The notes: generated by a model not told the origin, from the sequence alone. DNA of 64,000 nucleotides from Actinomyces sp. Marseille-P3109 (GCF_900323545.1 NZ_OOHN01000008.1:2118609-2182608), one strand, 5' to 3'. Counted from the stretch's first letter, positions 35,973 through 47,314 are shown. Translations and numbers: made by a program.

Positions 35973-37553
35973 TTAGTACAACGAGTCGACATGCCACTCG
36001 TCGATAGCACCATTGGACGACCGCACCCGCGAGGGCAGTACAGGCGCCCCCGTTCCAGGAAGAACGATGTCGAACGTCTTCGCGATATATGCCCGTAGGT
36101 CGACGTCATAAGGACCAGGTTTACGAGGTTTCCCCGCCTCCGGCACCATCATCACAGCCCGCCGAGACCAGGGCTTCACCCAACCACTCCGGTCTTTTTT
36201 ACGAAGCACGACCCCAACGGGAAGTACTTCATTAACGATAGCAACAACATCCCGATCACCCCCAACCTCGCCAGAAAATAATTGCTCATAACTTTTTGCA
36301 AGCGATTCGATCTCTCTGCAAAGACGCATACTATTTAGGCTAGCGAGCATCGGAACCCTCCGAAGTATCCCGTAAAAATAAATAGGTACAATCCACCAAA
36401 AACCGGCCAAAACCGCCAAAAACGAGTCTTTCGAACGATTACTAACTTCCGTCATCCCCGCCCAGAATATTAGAAGTAGCGACACACAGAACAATCCAGA
36501 AAGCAACAGAAAGGCCGACCGCGAAAAACATGACCGAATGATGAGTTTAATCGAAAAATAAATCTTACAGCAAACGAAATAGACAGCGATCACTCCAACA
36601 TATAACGCTACAGCGACCACTGACACATTTCTACCACCCCACAACCACCAAGAAATTCCCATCGAAATAGAAGCAATAACGAAAATCGAAGCATACCGCA
36701 CCGCAATGCCTAGACGGGACAATTTTTTACACTCACCCCACCCTCGAACAACAGACATAAAGCGCGAATAGCTTATGATATCCTGCAAGGTACGCACGCG
36801 CTCGCGATGTGGGACATTTCCAGTTGTACTCAGAAGCAATGGCAATGAATACACCACCACCGACACAATAATAAGCACAGACCCGATGAGAATTGCGCCA
36901 CCCATATGGTCACCTTTTTGTCTTGCAGAGAAGACGCTTATCCAATACATAATTGTAAGCACGCCGAACAGCGAAGACAATACTACTGTGGCACAAAAAG
37001 AAACCATTTCCTTCAAGGAATCGTCAAGAATGTCAACGATCCACATTCGAGTGTGATGAGGGTTTTCAGGCCGCCGATGACGCACCCACGACAAGGCCGC
37101 TAAGGCCATTACTGCACCAATCACGAAACCGCAAACGCCAAGGATCTCCTCACGAAACAATCCTGACGAGGACTGGCTATATAGGGTTCTAACTCCTTCG
37201 ACAGTCACCCCACCCTTCCTTGTCGCGAAATACACAGAAAAGTATCCAACCGACAATAACAGCATTGGCGACATCACCAGCATTTGATACCACAAAACAA
37301 AAACGGGCTTTACATTTGATTTCAATTTAACATAAGGAATATATCCCGCAATTTCACCCCCACCTTCATTCGCTCTGTTTTCCATGAATTTCTTTTCGCA
37401 TTGCACACCCGCATCGCCTGCATGAGTCCTGGTGAGCTTTTGAGTCAGTTTCTCCTCTTCCGCAGAGCAAGGCTCCGGCACGTACTGGCAATAATGACAG
37501 CAACCATGCGATTCAGGCTTCTTCTTTGAAGATCTCCAGAGCATGACACTCAT
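35973..37553 (-). CDS. Low-GC multi-span membrane protein
   Basis: 526 aa, unknown. About eight to ten hydrophobic segments, beginning near FVLWYQMLVMSPMLLLSVGYF, and a soluble C-terminal ~110 residues (from SMRLCREIESLAKSYEQLFSGEVGG). The N-terminus carries clustered cysteines and a histidine (CCHYCQYVPEPC), possibly a metal site. Base composition is much lower in GC than the neighbours, and A/T-ending codons are common, which points to recent acquisition. No transposase or integrase is visible beside it. The start at 37553 is the first in-frame ATG with downstream coding character. Confidence 0.7.
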   Translation of the reverse strand: MSVMLWRSSKKKPESHGCCHYCQYVPEPCSAEEEKLTQKLTRTHAGDAGVQCEKKFMENRANEGGGEIAGYIPYVKLKSNVKPVFVLWYQMLVMSPMLLLSVGYFSVYFATRKGGVTVEGVRTLYSQSSSGLFREEILGVCGFVIGAVMALAALSWVRHRRPENPHHTRMWIVDILDDSLKEMVSFCATVVLSSLFGVLTIMYWISVFSARQKGDHMGGAILIGSVLIIVSVVVYSLPLLLSTTGNVPHRERVRTLQDIISYSRFMSVVRGWGECKKLSRLGIAVRYASIFVIASISMGISWWLWGGRNVSVVAVALYVGVIAVYFVCCKIYFSIKLIIRSCFSRSAFLLLSGLFCVSLLLIFWAGMTEVSNRSKDSFLAVLAGFWWIVPIYFYGILRRVPMLASLNSMRLCREIESLAKSYEQLFSGEVGGDRDVVAIVNEVLPVGVVLRKKDRSGWVKPWSRRAVMMVPEAGKPRKPGPYDVDLRAYIAKTFDIVLPGTGAPVLPSRVRSSNGAIDEWHVDSLY

Positions 37554-37769
37554 TCTACCCTGAAAAATAATATTGGTAGCCGTTTCGAGTCAGCTATACC
37601 CCCCGCACAACATCAGGTTGCACAGGCGTGCGTCATAGCTTTTCGGCTGTCAAGTACACGAACGTGCCAGTGACGGTAGTGCCCTACCGCAGCTCACGCT
37701 CCAGCCCGCCTCCGGCAGTCCTTACTCGACTCGCGTCAACTGACGCTCGGATCCCTGCTCCGAGTACCG

Positions 37770-39011
37770 CTATCTCTGACGAGGTACCGCCAAGCCAATG
37801 CCTCGTTCGAGGATCTCGCGCTCTTTCTGCATGCCCTCATCCGGAACGGTGACGTACCTGCCGGTCTCTCGAGTGGCGCCGCGGGCGACACCCCAGAGCC
37901 AGATAGCCTCGCATCTGGCAACCAGCTGCTCCTGCCGTCGCTGAAAGCTCCCCCACGCCACACCGGCGCCGTCCAAGGCGATGTGCCGCCCGTTGGCATA
38001 CACGACAAAGATCCGATCTCCGGCGACGAACAGTCCAGAACGGGACTCCGGCCAGGCGCAGGAGCGCCTTCCGGCGCGAATCCCTCGATCGTCCACGACG
38101 ACTCGTTGGAAGCATCCGTAGATCTTGTAGAGGGGATACGCCATGGTGACCGGTCCGAGCAGAAGGAAGAACACCACGAAGGTGAGGTCCGATCCACTGA
38201 CCGGAGCCGTCTCGAAGAACAGCTGCTGACCACCCATCACCATGAACAGCACCCCCATGCCGATGAGGAAGAGCCCACCGTTGCACAGGTGCTCCTTGAT
38301 TCTGCGCCAGAGCGGAGTGCGGAACACCAGGCGGCTGCGCTGCATCATCTTCTCCGCCCCGTGCCGGACCCGGGCCGCCACGAGACGGGGGTCCTCGCTG
38401 ACAGCGGCATCCTCCGAGATACTCCACCCCCGCGCGTAGATGTAGTACTGCAAGTCCCCCACAGCCGCAGAGGCGCGGTCCTCAGAGCTCCCCCAGGTCA
38501 TCCCGATGACGCATCCGGGAAGTCTGATGGCATCATTGCCGTCACCGTTCTCGATTGCGATCCGAGTCCGCTCAATGAATCCGCCGTACGACGACGGCCC
38601 GTCAGTCAGATTGAGCGTCGACAGCGTGAATCTCGAGGCCACCGATTCCCAGGGACGCCGCTCGGTGAACAGGAGGCGTCGCATGGCGATGCCCTCCGCA
38701 CTCAGCACCGTCTGACGCCGCAGGACATTGATCGCCCAGACCACCGGAATGCCGATTATGGTCACCACGATCATGGCGTCATTGGCTTCATAATCGGTGA
38801 TGTGGGAGCTCATCAGCGGCAGAGCCTTGCGGACCATGCCGGGCACTCCCACCACGAGCACCAGCAGCGCACAGCAGCGGATCATCACCGAGCGTCGCAG
38901 GAGCAGGCGCCCATCAGACTTCTCCGTCGCCCACCACCGCATCGACTTCCCCAGAGTCTCATCGAACAGGTCACCCCGACCGCCACCGACGTCGTTGTCC
39001 TGCCATTCCAT
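37770..39011 (-). CDS. Membrane protein with two PH-like segments
   Basis: 413 aa, unknown. Two pairs of hydrophobic helices (MIRCCALLVLVVGVP with MIVVTIIGIPVVWAI, and GGLFLIGMGVLFMVMG with LTFVVFFLLLGPVTMAYPLY) are each followed by a beta-rich stretch resembling bacterial PH domains: GIAMRRLLFTERRPWESVASRF and VVDDRGIRAGRRSCAWPE with FVVYANGRHIAL. The PH assignment is by eye. Start 39011 (MEWQDND) is preferred because GGAAGG lies upstream; 39047 is an alternative. It lies on the same strand as, and upstream of, the low-GC membrane protein. Confidence 0.65.
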   Translation of the reverse strand: MEWQDNDVGGGRGDLFDETLGKSMRWWATEKSDGRLLLRRSVMIRCCALLVLVVGVPGMVRKALPLMSSHITDYEANDAMIVVTIIGIPVVWAINVLRRQTVLSAEGIAMRRLLFTERRPWESVASRFTLSTLNLTDGPSSYGGFIERTRIAIENGDGNDAIRLPGCVIGMTWGSSEDRASAAVGDLQYYIYARGWSISEDAAVSEDPRLVAARVRHGAEKMMQRSRLVFRTPLWRRIKEHLCNGGLFLIGMGVLFMVMGGQQLFFETAPVSGSDLTFVVFFLLLGPVTMAYPLYKIYGCFQRVVVDDRGIRAGRRSCAWPESRSGLFVAGDRIFVVYANGRHIALDGAGVAWGSFQRRQEQLVARCEAIWLWGVARGATRETGRYVTVPDEGMQKEREILERGIGLAVPRQR

Positions 39012-39215
39012 ACTCGGCACCTTCCACGCTGCTGGGGTCACCGGCACGATGGGAAAGCAATCCGAACACTCACCATCGGCTCCTCGTCACTGTAATAGCG
39101 AGCGCGGCGCCGATTCGTGTCCTCCGATGGGCACCGTTCACCATCCCGTCTCCGACGTGCCCCACATGGACGCACCACACGGTTCGAGGACTGTCCCCGG
39201 CGCTCATACACTGCC

Positions 39216-39469
39216 TCATGACTTCTGAGAGTTTCGGATGTCATGACATCTCACGACACGGCTTGGGTGCCTCTGCCAGACGGGAAAGCTGCTGCTTCGA
39301 CCTGACGGAGCAGATTGACCCAGTCACTCTGGTGGCTGCCGGCCTCATCTGGATGCACTGTGCGAGGGTGGGGTGCTACCGGACGAGGGTTGAGGGTACT
39401 GCGGGTAGGTGGGGCCTTCGTGCAGTAAGCACACCCCTTGGCCAGTAGATCCCGACCCTCGTGGAGTAG
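39216..39469. repeat. Palindromic intergenic element, copy 2 (diverged, right end missing)
   Basis: Starts with TCATGACTTCTGAG (39216-39229), one base different from the boundary of copy 1. It keeps CTCTGGTGGC near 39327, a GCGAGGGTGGGGTGCTACCGG left arm (from 39362), TTCGTGCAGTA at 39417-39427 and the right arm GGCCAGTAGATCCCGACCCT onward (39440-39469). Order and spacing match copy 1 over about 250 bp. The right terminal inverted repeat of copy 1 was not found here. Confidence 0.75.
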
Positions 39470-39909
39470 GTAGGCCGACTCGAGGCGAGACTCAAAGCGG
39501 GACCGGAGTCGAGTCATAGCCTCCGGACCCCAGCGCAGACGGCGGTCAGGGGACGGTGGAGGAGGACCTGTGACGGAGGCACCGGGCTATACCGCAAGAA
39601 CCCCGGACTCACTCCTGCGCGGCCCGGTGTCCACAGCGCTGACATGAACGAGCCTGCCGCCGAAGCACCCAGCGAAAGTCGTTGGAATCCTGCGGTTCTT
39701 CTGCGGTGCGCAGCGCCGATGCGCCTGTGATGTCAGCACCATGGACACCAGCGACCTGCCAGGCCTTTTCCCTCCGCGCATCGTCGCTGACAGGACAGTC
39801 AACATGCCCCCCGGCGCTCAGTTGTCGAGCCAGAGAGTGCGTCCTCGACGCCGACACGGCGCGCAGCAGCCGCTGAGCCGGCGGCGAGGGCAGCAACAGC
39901 GGCAACAAG

Positions 39910-39945
39910 CGGGGGTTCCCACCGGCGAACCGGTGGGAACCCCCG
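39910..39945 (-). terminator. Hairpin terminator of pckG
   Basis: Perfect 15-bp arms (39910-39924 and 39931-39945; core GGGGGTTCCCACCG) around a 6-nt loop, 36 bp past the pckG stop. It has no U-tract but is very stable. Confidence 0.8.
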
Positions 39946-39980
39946 TCAGAGCCCTTCGCAGGGAAGGGTCTCAGCCGCGA

Positions 39981-41828
<1,848 letters not shown>

Positions 41829-42071
41829 GCGAGTCCCTTCCTTGGGTGTGTTGATCCGGTGAGCGCGCCGTTGCCGACCCGCTCGGTCGAGGGCAATACT
41901 CCCCCACCTGGAGCCCGAGGTCACATCGCCGAAGGTCCCAACTCGGCCACTTCGCCCGGCCAGAGCGGCATGTGATCGGCCACATTCGGGAGGATGACGG
42001 CTTTTAGCACCTTTAAAACGGCACCGTTCCGCCCTCAGTGAAGGTCCAGTGCGAGCGTGTAGCGTGCCCGC

Positions 42072-42908
42072 ATGCCCGCCGCGCCATCTTCCGCGTCCCG
42101 TCCAGCGAGCCCCTTCGTGCGCCCTCGACTCCGTCCGCTGATGCGCCCGATCCTGGTGGCCGCCTCCTGCCTGGCGCTGACCGCCTGCACCGCCCACATG
42201 GACATGACCATCAGCTCCCGGGGCAGTTACGACGTCGCCCTGGAGATACGGGACACGACCGGCACCGTCTTCCCCCAGGGCAAGACCCCCGACTGCTCCG
42301 CCTACTCCGACCCCACCACCCTGGGCGTGCCCGCGGGCACCACGATCAAGGCCGATCCTCTCACCGGCGACGACGGCCCCGGCTGCCAGGTGAGCATCAG
42401 CGGGGTCAAGGTCCCCCAGGCCTCGCAGGCCGAGCCGAACACCATCGTCATGCGCGACGGCGACGTCTACAAGGTGACGATCCAGCCCCTCGCCCCCGAT
42501 CCCTCTCAGGACTCGAGCGGAGCCGACGGCGCAGCGGGCACCGCACCGGAGGCGTCCGTCGCCCCGTCAGGCGCCCAGGGCGAGCCCCAGTCGGACAGCA
42601 CGTCCTTCAAGGGCGTCGTCGACACCAAGGTCTCGGTCACCTTCCCCGGTGCGGTGACGCAGTCCGGCGGGGGGAAGGTCTCAGGCACCACGGTCACCTG
42701 GGACGACCCCGACACGGTGGCCAAGGGCGTCAGCGCCTCGGGCTACGCCCAGGACTCCCGGGGCGTGTCCTGGTGGACCCGATCCGGCACCTGGCTGACC
42801 AGCGGCCTGGTGCTGCTCGGGGGCATTCTGACGGTAGCCGTCCTGCGGCGGCGAGCATGGCTGACGGCACGACGCAGGCCGTGGAGGCGAGGCTCGCGCG
42901 AGAAGTAG
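42072..42908 (+). CDS. LppM-like lipoprotein 1 of a six-gene array
   Basis: 278 aa. Signal peptide with lipobox LALTAC (Cys near residue 39). The exported domain shares the array's features: a cysteine pair (PDCSAYS and GPGCQVS) and the signature [25 protein letters not shown] Ser/Ala/Pro insert ([12 protein letters not shown]... to about 180) splits it. A membrane helix ([18 protein letters not shown]) ends it with a short basic tail and no long Pro-rich extension. The fold resembles the LppM domain of mycobacterial LppM (Rv2171); function is unknown here. First gene of the run at 42-48.3 kb. Confidence 0.8.
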   Translation: MPAAPSSASRPASPFVRPRLRPLMRPILVAASCLALTACTAHMDMTISSRGSYDVALEIRDTTGTVFPQGKTPDCSAYSDPTTLGVPAGTTIKADPLTGDDGPGCQVSISGVKVPQASQAEPNTIVMRDGDVYKVTIQPLAPDPSQDSSGADGAAGTAPEASVAPSGAQGEPQSDSTSFKGVVDTKVSVTFPGAVTQSGGGKVSGTTVTWDDPDTVAKGVSASGYAQDSRGVSWWTRSGTWLTSGLVLLGGILTVAVLRRRAWLTARRRPWRRGSREK

Positions 42909-43071
42909 CCACCTGTCGACGCCGAGGCGACAAACACCGCCTCCTCCGTCTGGACGGCCCTGCCGCCTCGGCGGCGAGCCGCTCGGCGCACCCGTACGTC
43001 CGTACGGGCCCGTGCACAGCGGATCCGGCGGTTGCTCCCGTGCCGCAATGCTCCCGATTTAGACTCGACGC

Positions 43072-44145
43072 ATGAATCATGCCTCCCGCACTGTTCCACG
43101 GCCTGTGGTCGCGACGGTTCTGGCCGGTCTCACGCTGCTCCTGGCCGGCTGCGGAGTCCGCTACGACTTCGTCATCCACAAGAACGAGACCGTCGACCTG
43201 ACCTACATCATGTGGGACTCCTCCAACCTGCGGCTCATCAACAATGAGAACTGCAGTGAGAAGGAGCTGGGGAAGTCAAGCCCTCTCCCCGACGGCGTCG
43301 AGGCGACCTACACCTTCACGTCCCACAACAACTACCCGGCCTGCCAGGTCACCGCCAAAGCGGTCCCGCTCAGCAAGCTGCAGACCGACACGTGGACGAT
43401 CAAGCACGAGGGCGGGCAGTACGTCTTCGATCTGTCCCCTGACTCGTTGAGCACGCTCAGCTCGAAGAACCCGCAACTGTCGAATCAGGACATCGCCGGA
43501 CGCACCAAGGTCTCCGTGTCGGTGACCTTCCCCGGTGAGGTGACGAAGTCCAACGGCAGAAACGACGGAAACAAAGTCACCTGGGACAACGCCCTGGAGA
43601 GCTCCGACGGCCTTCACGCCGAGGGCGAGGACGGCCAGTTCCACCTGCGCTGGTGGATGATCGTCTTGGCCGTCAGCGTCGTTCTCCTCATTGTCGCGGG
43701 TGTCGTGCTCTACCTCCTGAGGGTTCGTCGCGCCCAGCAGATGGTTCCCGTCGCCCCGTACGGGGAGGTCCCCCAGCACGTCGGAGCCGCCGGCTTCACT
43801 CCACCGGACGTCTACATCAGCGGCCCCTACCAGTCGCCTCTGCCCGGCGTCCAGCAGCCGACGTCGGGGCCCACCCAGACCTACCCTGTTGCCGATCTTC
43901 AGGCCGGCTACTCCCCGTACATCGATCCGGGCGCAGGTGCCGGCACCTTCCCACCTCAGGACCCCGGCTATGCTGCCTACCCGGCCGGCGCCAACATCTA
44001 CGGGGCCCAGGACGGCAATGGGATCTACTCCCCCGGGACGGGGCACGCGCAGATGCCCTATCAGGAGGGCAACGGGTACGCGGGCTTCCACCCCCCGCAG
44101 GAGGGGAGCGGCGATCAGTACTACCCGCCGTACCAGGGCGGGTAG
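43072..44145 (+). CDS. LppM-like lipoprotein 2
   Basis: 357 aa. Signal peptide and lipobox LLLAGC (Cys near 28), then the LppM-like domain with NENCSEKEL and YPACQVT cysteines and VSVSVTFPGEVTKSNGRNDGNKVTW. A membrane helix (WWMIVLAVSVVLLIVAGVVLYLL) is followed by a ~130-residue cytoplasmic tail rich in Pro/Gly/Tyr/Gln. Having both a lipid anchor and a helix, it should span the membrane with the domain outside and the tail inside. The stop codon lies inside a 22-bp tandem duplication and a hairpin. Confidence 0.82.
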   Translation: MNHASRTVPRPVVATVLAGLTLLLAGCGVRYDFVIHKNETVDLTYIMWDSSNLRLINNENCSEKELGKSSPLPDGVEATYTFTSHNNYPACQVTAKAVPLSKLQTDTWTIKHEGGQYVFDLSPDSLSTLSSKNPQLSNQDIAGRTKVSVSVTFPGEVTKSNGRNDGNKVTWDNALESSDGLHAEGEDGQFHLRWWMIVLAVSVVLLIVAGVVLYLLRVRRAQQMVPVAPYGEVPQHVGAAGFTPPDVYISGPYQSPLPGVQQPTSGPTQTYPVADLQAGYSPYIDPGAGAGTFPPQDPGYAAYPAGANIYGAQDGNGIYSPGTGHAQMPYQEGNGYAGFHPPQEGSGDQYYPPYQGG

Positions 44146-44148
44146 TAC
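44118..44148 (+). terminator. Hairpin across the stop codon of LppM-like gene 2
   Basis: Arms GTACTACCCGCC (44118-44129) and GGCGGGTAGTAC (44137-44148) with a 7-nt loop; the TAG stop (44143-44145) is in the right arm. It could act as a terminator or stabilise the mRNA end. Confidence 0.5.
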
Positions 44149-44186
44149 GGGTAGTACTGCCACTTAGTACGGGTAGTACTGCCACT
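44143..44186. repeat. 22-bp perfect tandem duplication at the stop codon
   Basis: The 22 bases 44143-44164 (beginning TAGTACGGGTAG) are repeated exactly at 44165-44186. The first copy contains the stop codon of the preceding gene. It looks like a slippage duplication between array genes 2 and 3. Confidence 0.95.
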
Positions 44187-44229
44187 CGAATAACCGACCG
44201 GCAGACGAGGCGACGGCTAGGGTGTCACC

Positions 44230-45117
44230 ATGAACTGCGCCCTCGCCATCAAGAGCATCCGCACAACGCTGGCTGCGCTGGCCGTCCTCGCCTTTGTCGC
44301 CGCCATGGCCCTGATCACTCCCCCGGGACAGGCGGCCGACGAGCTGAATGTCACCATCGACATGAAGGTGACTGTGAAGAGCGATGACACTTTTGAGGCG
44401 TCTTTCGTCATCACCGACCGGACGGACTACAGCTGGGCTCCCCCCATCAACGAGGAAAACTGCACCCTGGACTACTTCCTCGTAGAACCGAATATCTTTG
44501 CCAATGCTGAGCCGAAATTCGATGACGGGAAGGACAAACGAGTCTGCACCATCACGAAGAAGGGAAATATCTCCGAGACCAACGGCGCGATCAGTCACAG
44601 CAACGGCGAGTACGCCATCGATACCACCAGCCTGAACGAGCGCAAGACACCGTCCCCGAAGCTGCAGCAGTTCTACGCGGCCACTTTCCCGGGCGAGGTG
44701 ACCCAGAGCGAGGGCGGCAAGGTCGAGGGCAACACCGTCAGCTTCACCGAATTCACGGGCCGCGTGGTCAAGGGCAAGGACCGTCCCGCCTCCGAGATCA
44801 CGATCAGCAAGGTCCTTCCCTGGATCATCGGTGGCGTCGGCGCACTCGTGGCGGCCGGGCTCATCGTGACAGCGGTCATTGTCCGACGTCGCCAGCGAAG
44901 CGGGCAGGGTGCACCAGGGCCTGGTGCGCAGGCCGTCCCCACCCAGGGCCCTGTGCCGCAACAGCCCTACCTCGGCCAGCCAGCACCTCAGCAGTACCCC
45001 ATGCAGCCGACGCCGTCTCACTCCCCCTCCGGGACCGGCAACGGCACCTACCCGCCCTTGCCCGCACAGGCGCCCCAGCAGCACGGCCAGTGGTCCCCGC
45101 CGCCGCAGCCTCAGTGA
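44230..45117 (+). CDS. LppM-like membrane protein 3
   Basis: 295 aa. Signal peptide ending near QAADE, without lipobox cysteine, then the LppM-like domain: NEENCTLDYFL and KRVCTITKKGNISE cysteines, SHSNGEYAIDT, and the signature AATFPGEVTQSEGGKVEGNTVSF followed by RVVKGKDRP. The membrane helix WIIGGVGALVAAGLIVTAVIV and RRRQR are followed by a ~70-residue Pro/Gln-rich tail. It differs from proteins 1 and 2 in having no lipid anchor. Same strand as the neighbours with 84 bp spacing. Confidence 0.82.
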   Translation: MNCALAIKSIRTTLAALAVLAFVAAMALITPPGQAADELNVTIDMKVTVKSDDTFEASFVITDRTDYSWAPPINEENCTLDYFLVEPNIFANAEPKFDDGKDKRVCTITKKGNISETNGAISHSNGEYAIDTTSLNERKTPSPKLQQFYAATFPGEVTQSEGGKVEGNTVSFTEFTGRVVKGKDRPASEITISKVLPWIIGGVGALVAAGLIVTAVIVRRRQRSGQGAPGPGAQAVPTQGPVPQQPYLGQPAPQQYPMQPTPSHSPSGTGNGTYPPLPAQAPQQHGQWSPPPQPQ

Positions 45118-45187
45118 CAGCCCGGCGGGGAGCGGTCCCCACGAATATCTGGTTACAACCAAGCATCGGAACCGCTACTGTGGGCCC

Positions 45188-46159
45188 ATGACACCTGCCG
45201 CCGCTCGCCGCATCCCCGCGCCCTTTTCCGCGTTGACAGCTCTTGTCGTCCTTGTTGTGTCCGCCGCCCTGGCCCTGGCTGGGGCACCCGGGCACGCCGC
45301 TCCTCAAGCCGATCTGGACTTCAAGATCACCATGGACGTCGACCTCGTCATCAAGTCCAACGACTCGTTCACCATCAAGATGGAGATGGTCGACTCCTCA
45401 ACCGGCGTCGAGGCCATCTCCGAAGACGCCTGCACCGCAGAGAGCTTCAACAGCCTCAGCTCCGGCGACTACTACAAGAACGCCAAGTTCACCTTCAAGG
45501 ATGAAGGCGACACCCGCACCTGCACCATCGAGGGATCCGGCAAGATCGCTGACGCCAAGGGAATCACCCACAAGAACGGTGAGTACATCGTCGACGCCAC
45601 GTCCGGCGGCTCTGCCAGCGCCGACTCGGTGCCGGGCCTCGAGCTCAACTACTCAGTCACCTTCCCCGGCAAAGTCACCGAGGCCGACGGCGGCAAGGTC
45701 GACGGCAACAAGGTCACCTTCACCGACTCGATGAACCACAAGGTGAAGGGCAAGGACGGCTCCATCCCCATGTGGGTCTGGATTCTTGTCGGCGTCGGCG
45801 TCCTGGCCGTGGTCGCTGGAGGCGTTGCCGCCTTCGTCATCACCCGGAAGAAGAAGAACCAGGCCCAGGCCTCCCCCTACGCCGCTCCCGGTCAGGGCTA
45901 CGACCCCAACCAGCCCTTCCCGGCTCAGCCGGGTCAGCAGCCGGGCTACGGCGCCGCTCCCCAGGGCTCCGGGCAGCCGGGCTACGGCGCTCAACCCGAC
46001 AGCAGCCAGGCCTACGGCGCTCAACCCGACAGCAGCCAGGCCTACGGCGGCCAACCCGGTACCCAGCCCGGCTACGGAGCCCCTCAGGCCCAACCCGGGC
46101 AGCCCGGCTACGGCCCTCAGCCCGGCCAGCCCGGACAGCCCGGACAAGGCACCTACTGA
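45188..46159 (+). CDS. LppM-like membrane protein 4
   Basis: 323 aa. Signal peptide (to about GHAAPQA), LppM-like domain with EDACTAESF and TRTCTIEGSGKIADAKGITHKNGEYIVD, the signature YSVTFPGKVTEADGGKVDGNKVTF and HKVKGKDGS. Helix MWVWILVGVGVLAVVAGGVAAFVI and RKKK precede a tail of Gly/Tyr/Gln/Pro repeats, including two AYGAQPDSSQ-type units. Start taken at ATG 45188, where the signal peptide begins; the open frame upstream shadows gene 3. A strong terminator follows at 46179. Confidence 0.83.
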   Translation: MTPAAARRIPAPFSALTALVVLVVSAALALAGAPGHAAPQADLDFKITMDVDLVIKSNDSFTIKMEMVDSSTGVEAISEDACTAESFNSLSSGDYYKNAKFTFKDEGDTRTCTIEGSGKIADAKGITHKNGEYIVDATSGGSASADSVPGLELNYSVTFPGKVTEADGGKVDGNKVTFTDSMNHKVKGKDGSIPMWVWILVGVGVLAVVAGGVAAFVITRKKKNQAQASPYAAPGQGYDPNQPFPAQPGQQPGYGAAPQGSGQPGYGAQPDSSQAYGAQPDSSQAYGGQPGTQPGYGAPQAQPGQPGYGPQPGQPGQPGQGTY

Positions 46160-46178
46160 CATCTGCCCCACATCACTC

Positions 46179-46220
46179 GTGGCCCCGGAGTTACGCGACT
46201 CCGGGGCCACGGCCCTTTTT
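46179..46220 (+). terminator. Rho-independent terminator after LppM-like gene 4
   Basis: Perfect 13-bp arms GTGGCCCCGGAGT (46179-46191) and ACTCCGGGGCCAC (46198-46210), then GGCCC and TTTTT (46216-46220). It splits the array into at least two transcripts. Confidence 0.85.
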
Positions 46221-46320
46221 CGACCGCCGCCGGCCCTCCGCACTCATCCCGGGTCATCCCGGCCGATCTTCACCATCCGTTCAGCCCTCTTACCTCCGAC
46301 GATCGTCTAGGGTGAGGCTC

Positions 46321-47199
46321 ATGGCAGCAACCACTCCCCTGCGCCTTACCCTGCGCACACTGACATTCCTCCCACTTCTCGCATCCCTCGCGCTCGCCTC
46401 CTCCGCGGGCAACGCATTGACGCCCACCGCCACAAGTCGGGACAGCCGAGGCTCCTACACCGTTGACGTCACGATCAACAAGGACGATACCTACGACTAC
46501 AAGGTGGCCGTCGCGCGAGACAAGAAGAATTCTTCGGCATCATCAGACGATCTCAAAGAGAGCTGCGAAGAGTCGACGGGGTCGGGGGCCTTGGAGAACG
46601 CCAAGGCGACCTACTCCGAGCCCGGAGGGCGTCCCACCTGCACCTTCAGCGGGAAGGACAAGATCTCCGAGAGCAATGACCTCATCGAGCACGTGGGAGA
46701 CGAGTACGTCTTCGACACCGGGAACGGGGGACTGTCCAGTGCCGACAGCGACCTGGATTTCTCCCTGTCGGTCACCTTCCCCGGAAAAGTCACCAACTCC
46801 GACGGCGGCAAGATCGACGGAACCACCGTCACCTTCGATGAGGCCGGTGAGTACCGGGTGACCGGCAAGGACACCCCCGCCTTCCCGTGGGTCTGGGTGA
46901 TCATCGGAGTGCTGGTGGTCGCAGCCGCCGGAGGCGGCGCCTTCTGGTACCTGAACAATCGTAAGAAGGGGACTCAGCAGCAGGCGTACCAGGCTTCCCC
47001 AGCCGGAGCCGTAGGATACGCACCCGGACAGCCTCAGTCCCCTGTTCCCGGTCAGGCGCAAGCACCCGGTTCGGTCCCCCCGCCGGCCTCAGGCGCGGCC
47101 GGTCCGGGCTACGGGCAGCAGGAACACGGCGGTGCCGTGGCCCCCGGCCCCGTTCCCCCTCCTCCTGGCGGACAGCCCGACTCACCGGCCTCCCACTGA
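46321..47199 (+). CDS. LppM-like membrane protein 5
   Basis: 292 aa. Signal peptide (to about AGNALT), LppM-like domain with LKESCEESTG and RPTCTFSGKDKISES, EHVGDEYVFD, and the signature LSVTFPGKVTNSDGGKIDGTTVTF then YRVTGKDTP. Helix FPWVWVIIGVLVVAAAGGGAFWYL and RKK lead to a ~75-residue Gln/Pro/Gly-rich tail. The ATG at 46321 begins the signal peptide; the open frame upstream runs through gene 4 and its terminator. Closest in layout to protein 4. Confidence 0.83.
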   Translation: MAATTPLRLTLRTLTFLPLLASLALASSAGNALTPTATSRDSRGSYTVDVTINKDDTYDYKVAVARDKKNSSASSDDLKESCEESTGSGALENAKATYSEPGGRPTCTFSGKDKISESNDLIEHVGDEYVFDTGNGGLSSADSDLDFSLSVTFPGKVTNSDGGKIDGTTVTFDEAGEYRVTGKDTPAFPWVWVIIGVLVVAAAGGGAFWYLNNRKKGTQQQAYQASPAGAVGYAPGQPQSPVPGQAQAPGSVPPPASGAAGPGYGQQEHGGAVAPGPVPPPPGGQPDSPASH

Positions 47200-47209
47200 G
47201 GCCGACCGC

Positions 47210-47255
47210 GGCGGCCCTGAGCTCATGTTAGACATGTGATGTGCTCAGGGCCGCC
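47210..47255 (+). terminator. Hairpin after LppM-like gene 5
   Basis: Perfect 13-bp arms GGCGGCCCTGAGC (47210-47222) and GCTCAGGGCCGCC (47243-47255), 11 bases after the stop. No U-tract. Confidence 0.6.
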
Positions 47256-47314
47256 GACGCCGTTCAACGGAATCGGATGCCCTTCTTCTCGTCCACGCAG
47301 CTCTAAGGCGGCAC

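Larger units (their letters stand above)
39012..39980. other. Intergenic region between membrane protein gene and pckG
   Basis: 969 bp. It contains copy 2 of the palindromic element (39216-39469) and the pckG terminator (39910-39945). The remaining ~440 bp (39470-39909) have only short frames of poor quality and no recognised feature. Confidence 0.5.

Noticed and set aside
35973..39011. Insertion sequence or prophage
   Set aside because: No transposase, integrase, phage gene or target-site duplication seen; only base composition and unknown membrane proteins suggest transfer.
45772..46320. N-terminal extension of LppM-like protein 5
   Set aside because: The open frame runs through gene 4 in another frame and through its terminator; the signal peptide at 46321 marks the real start.
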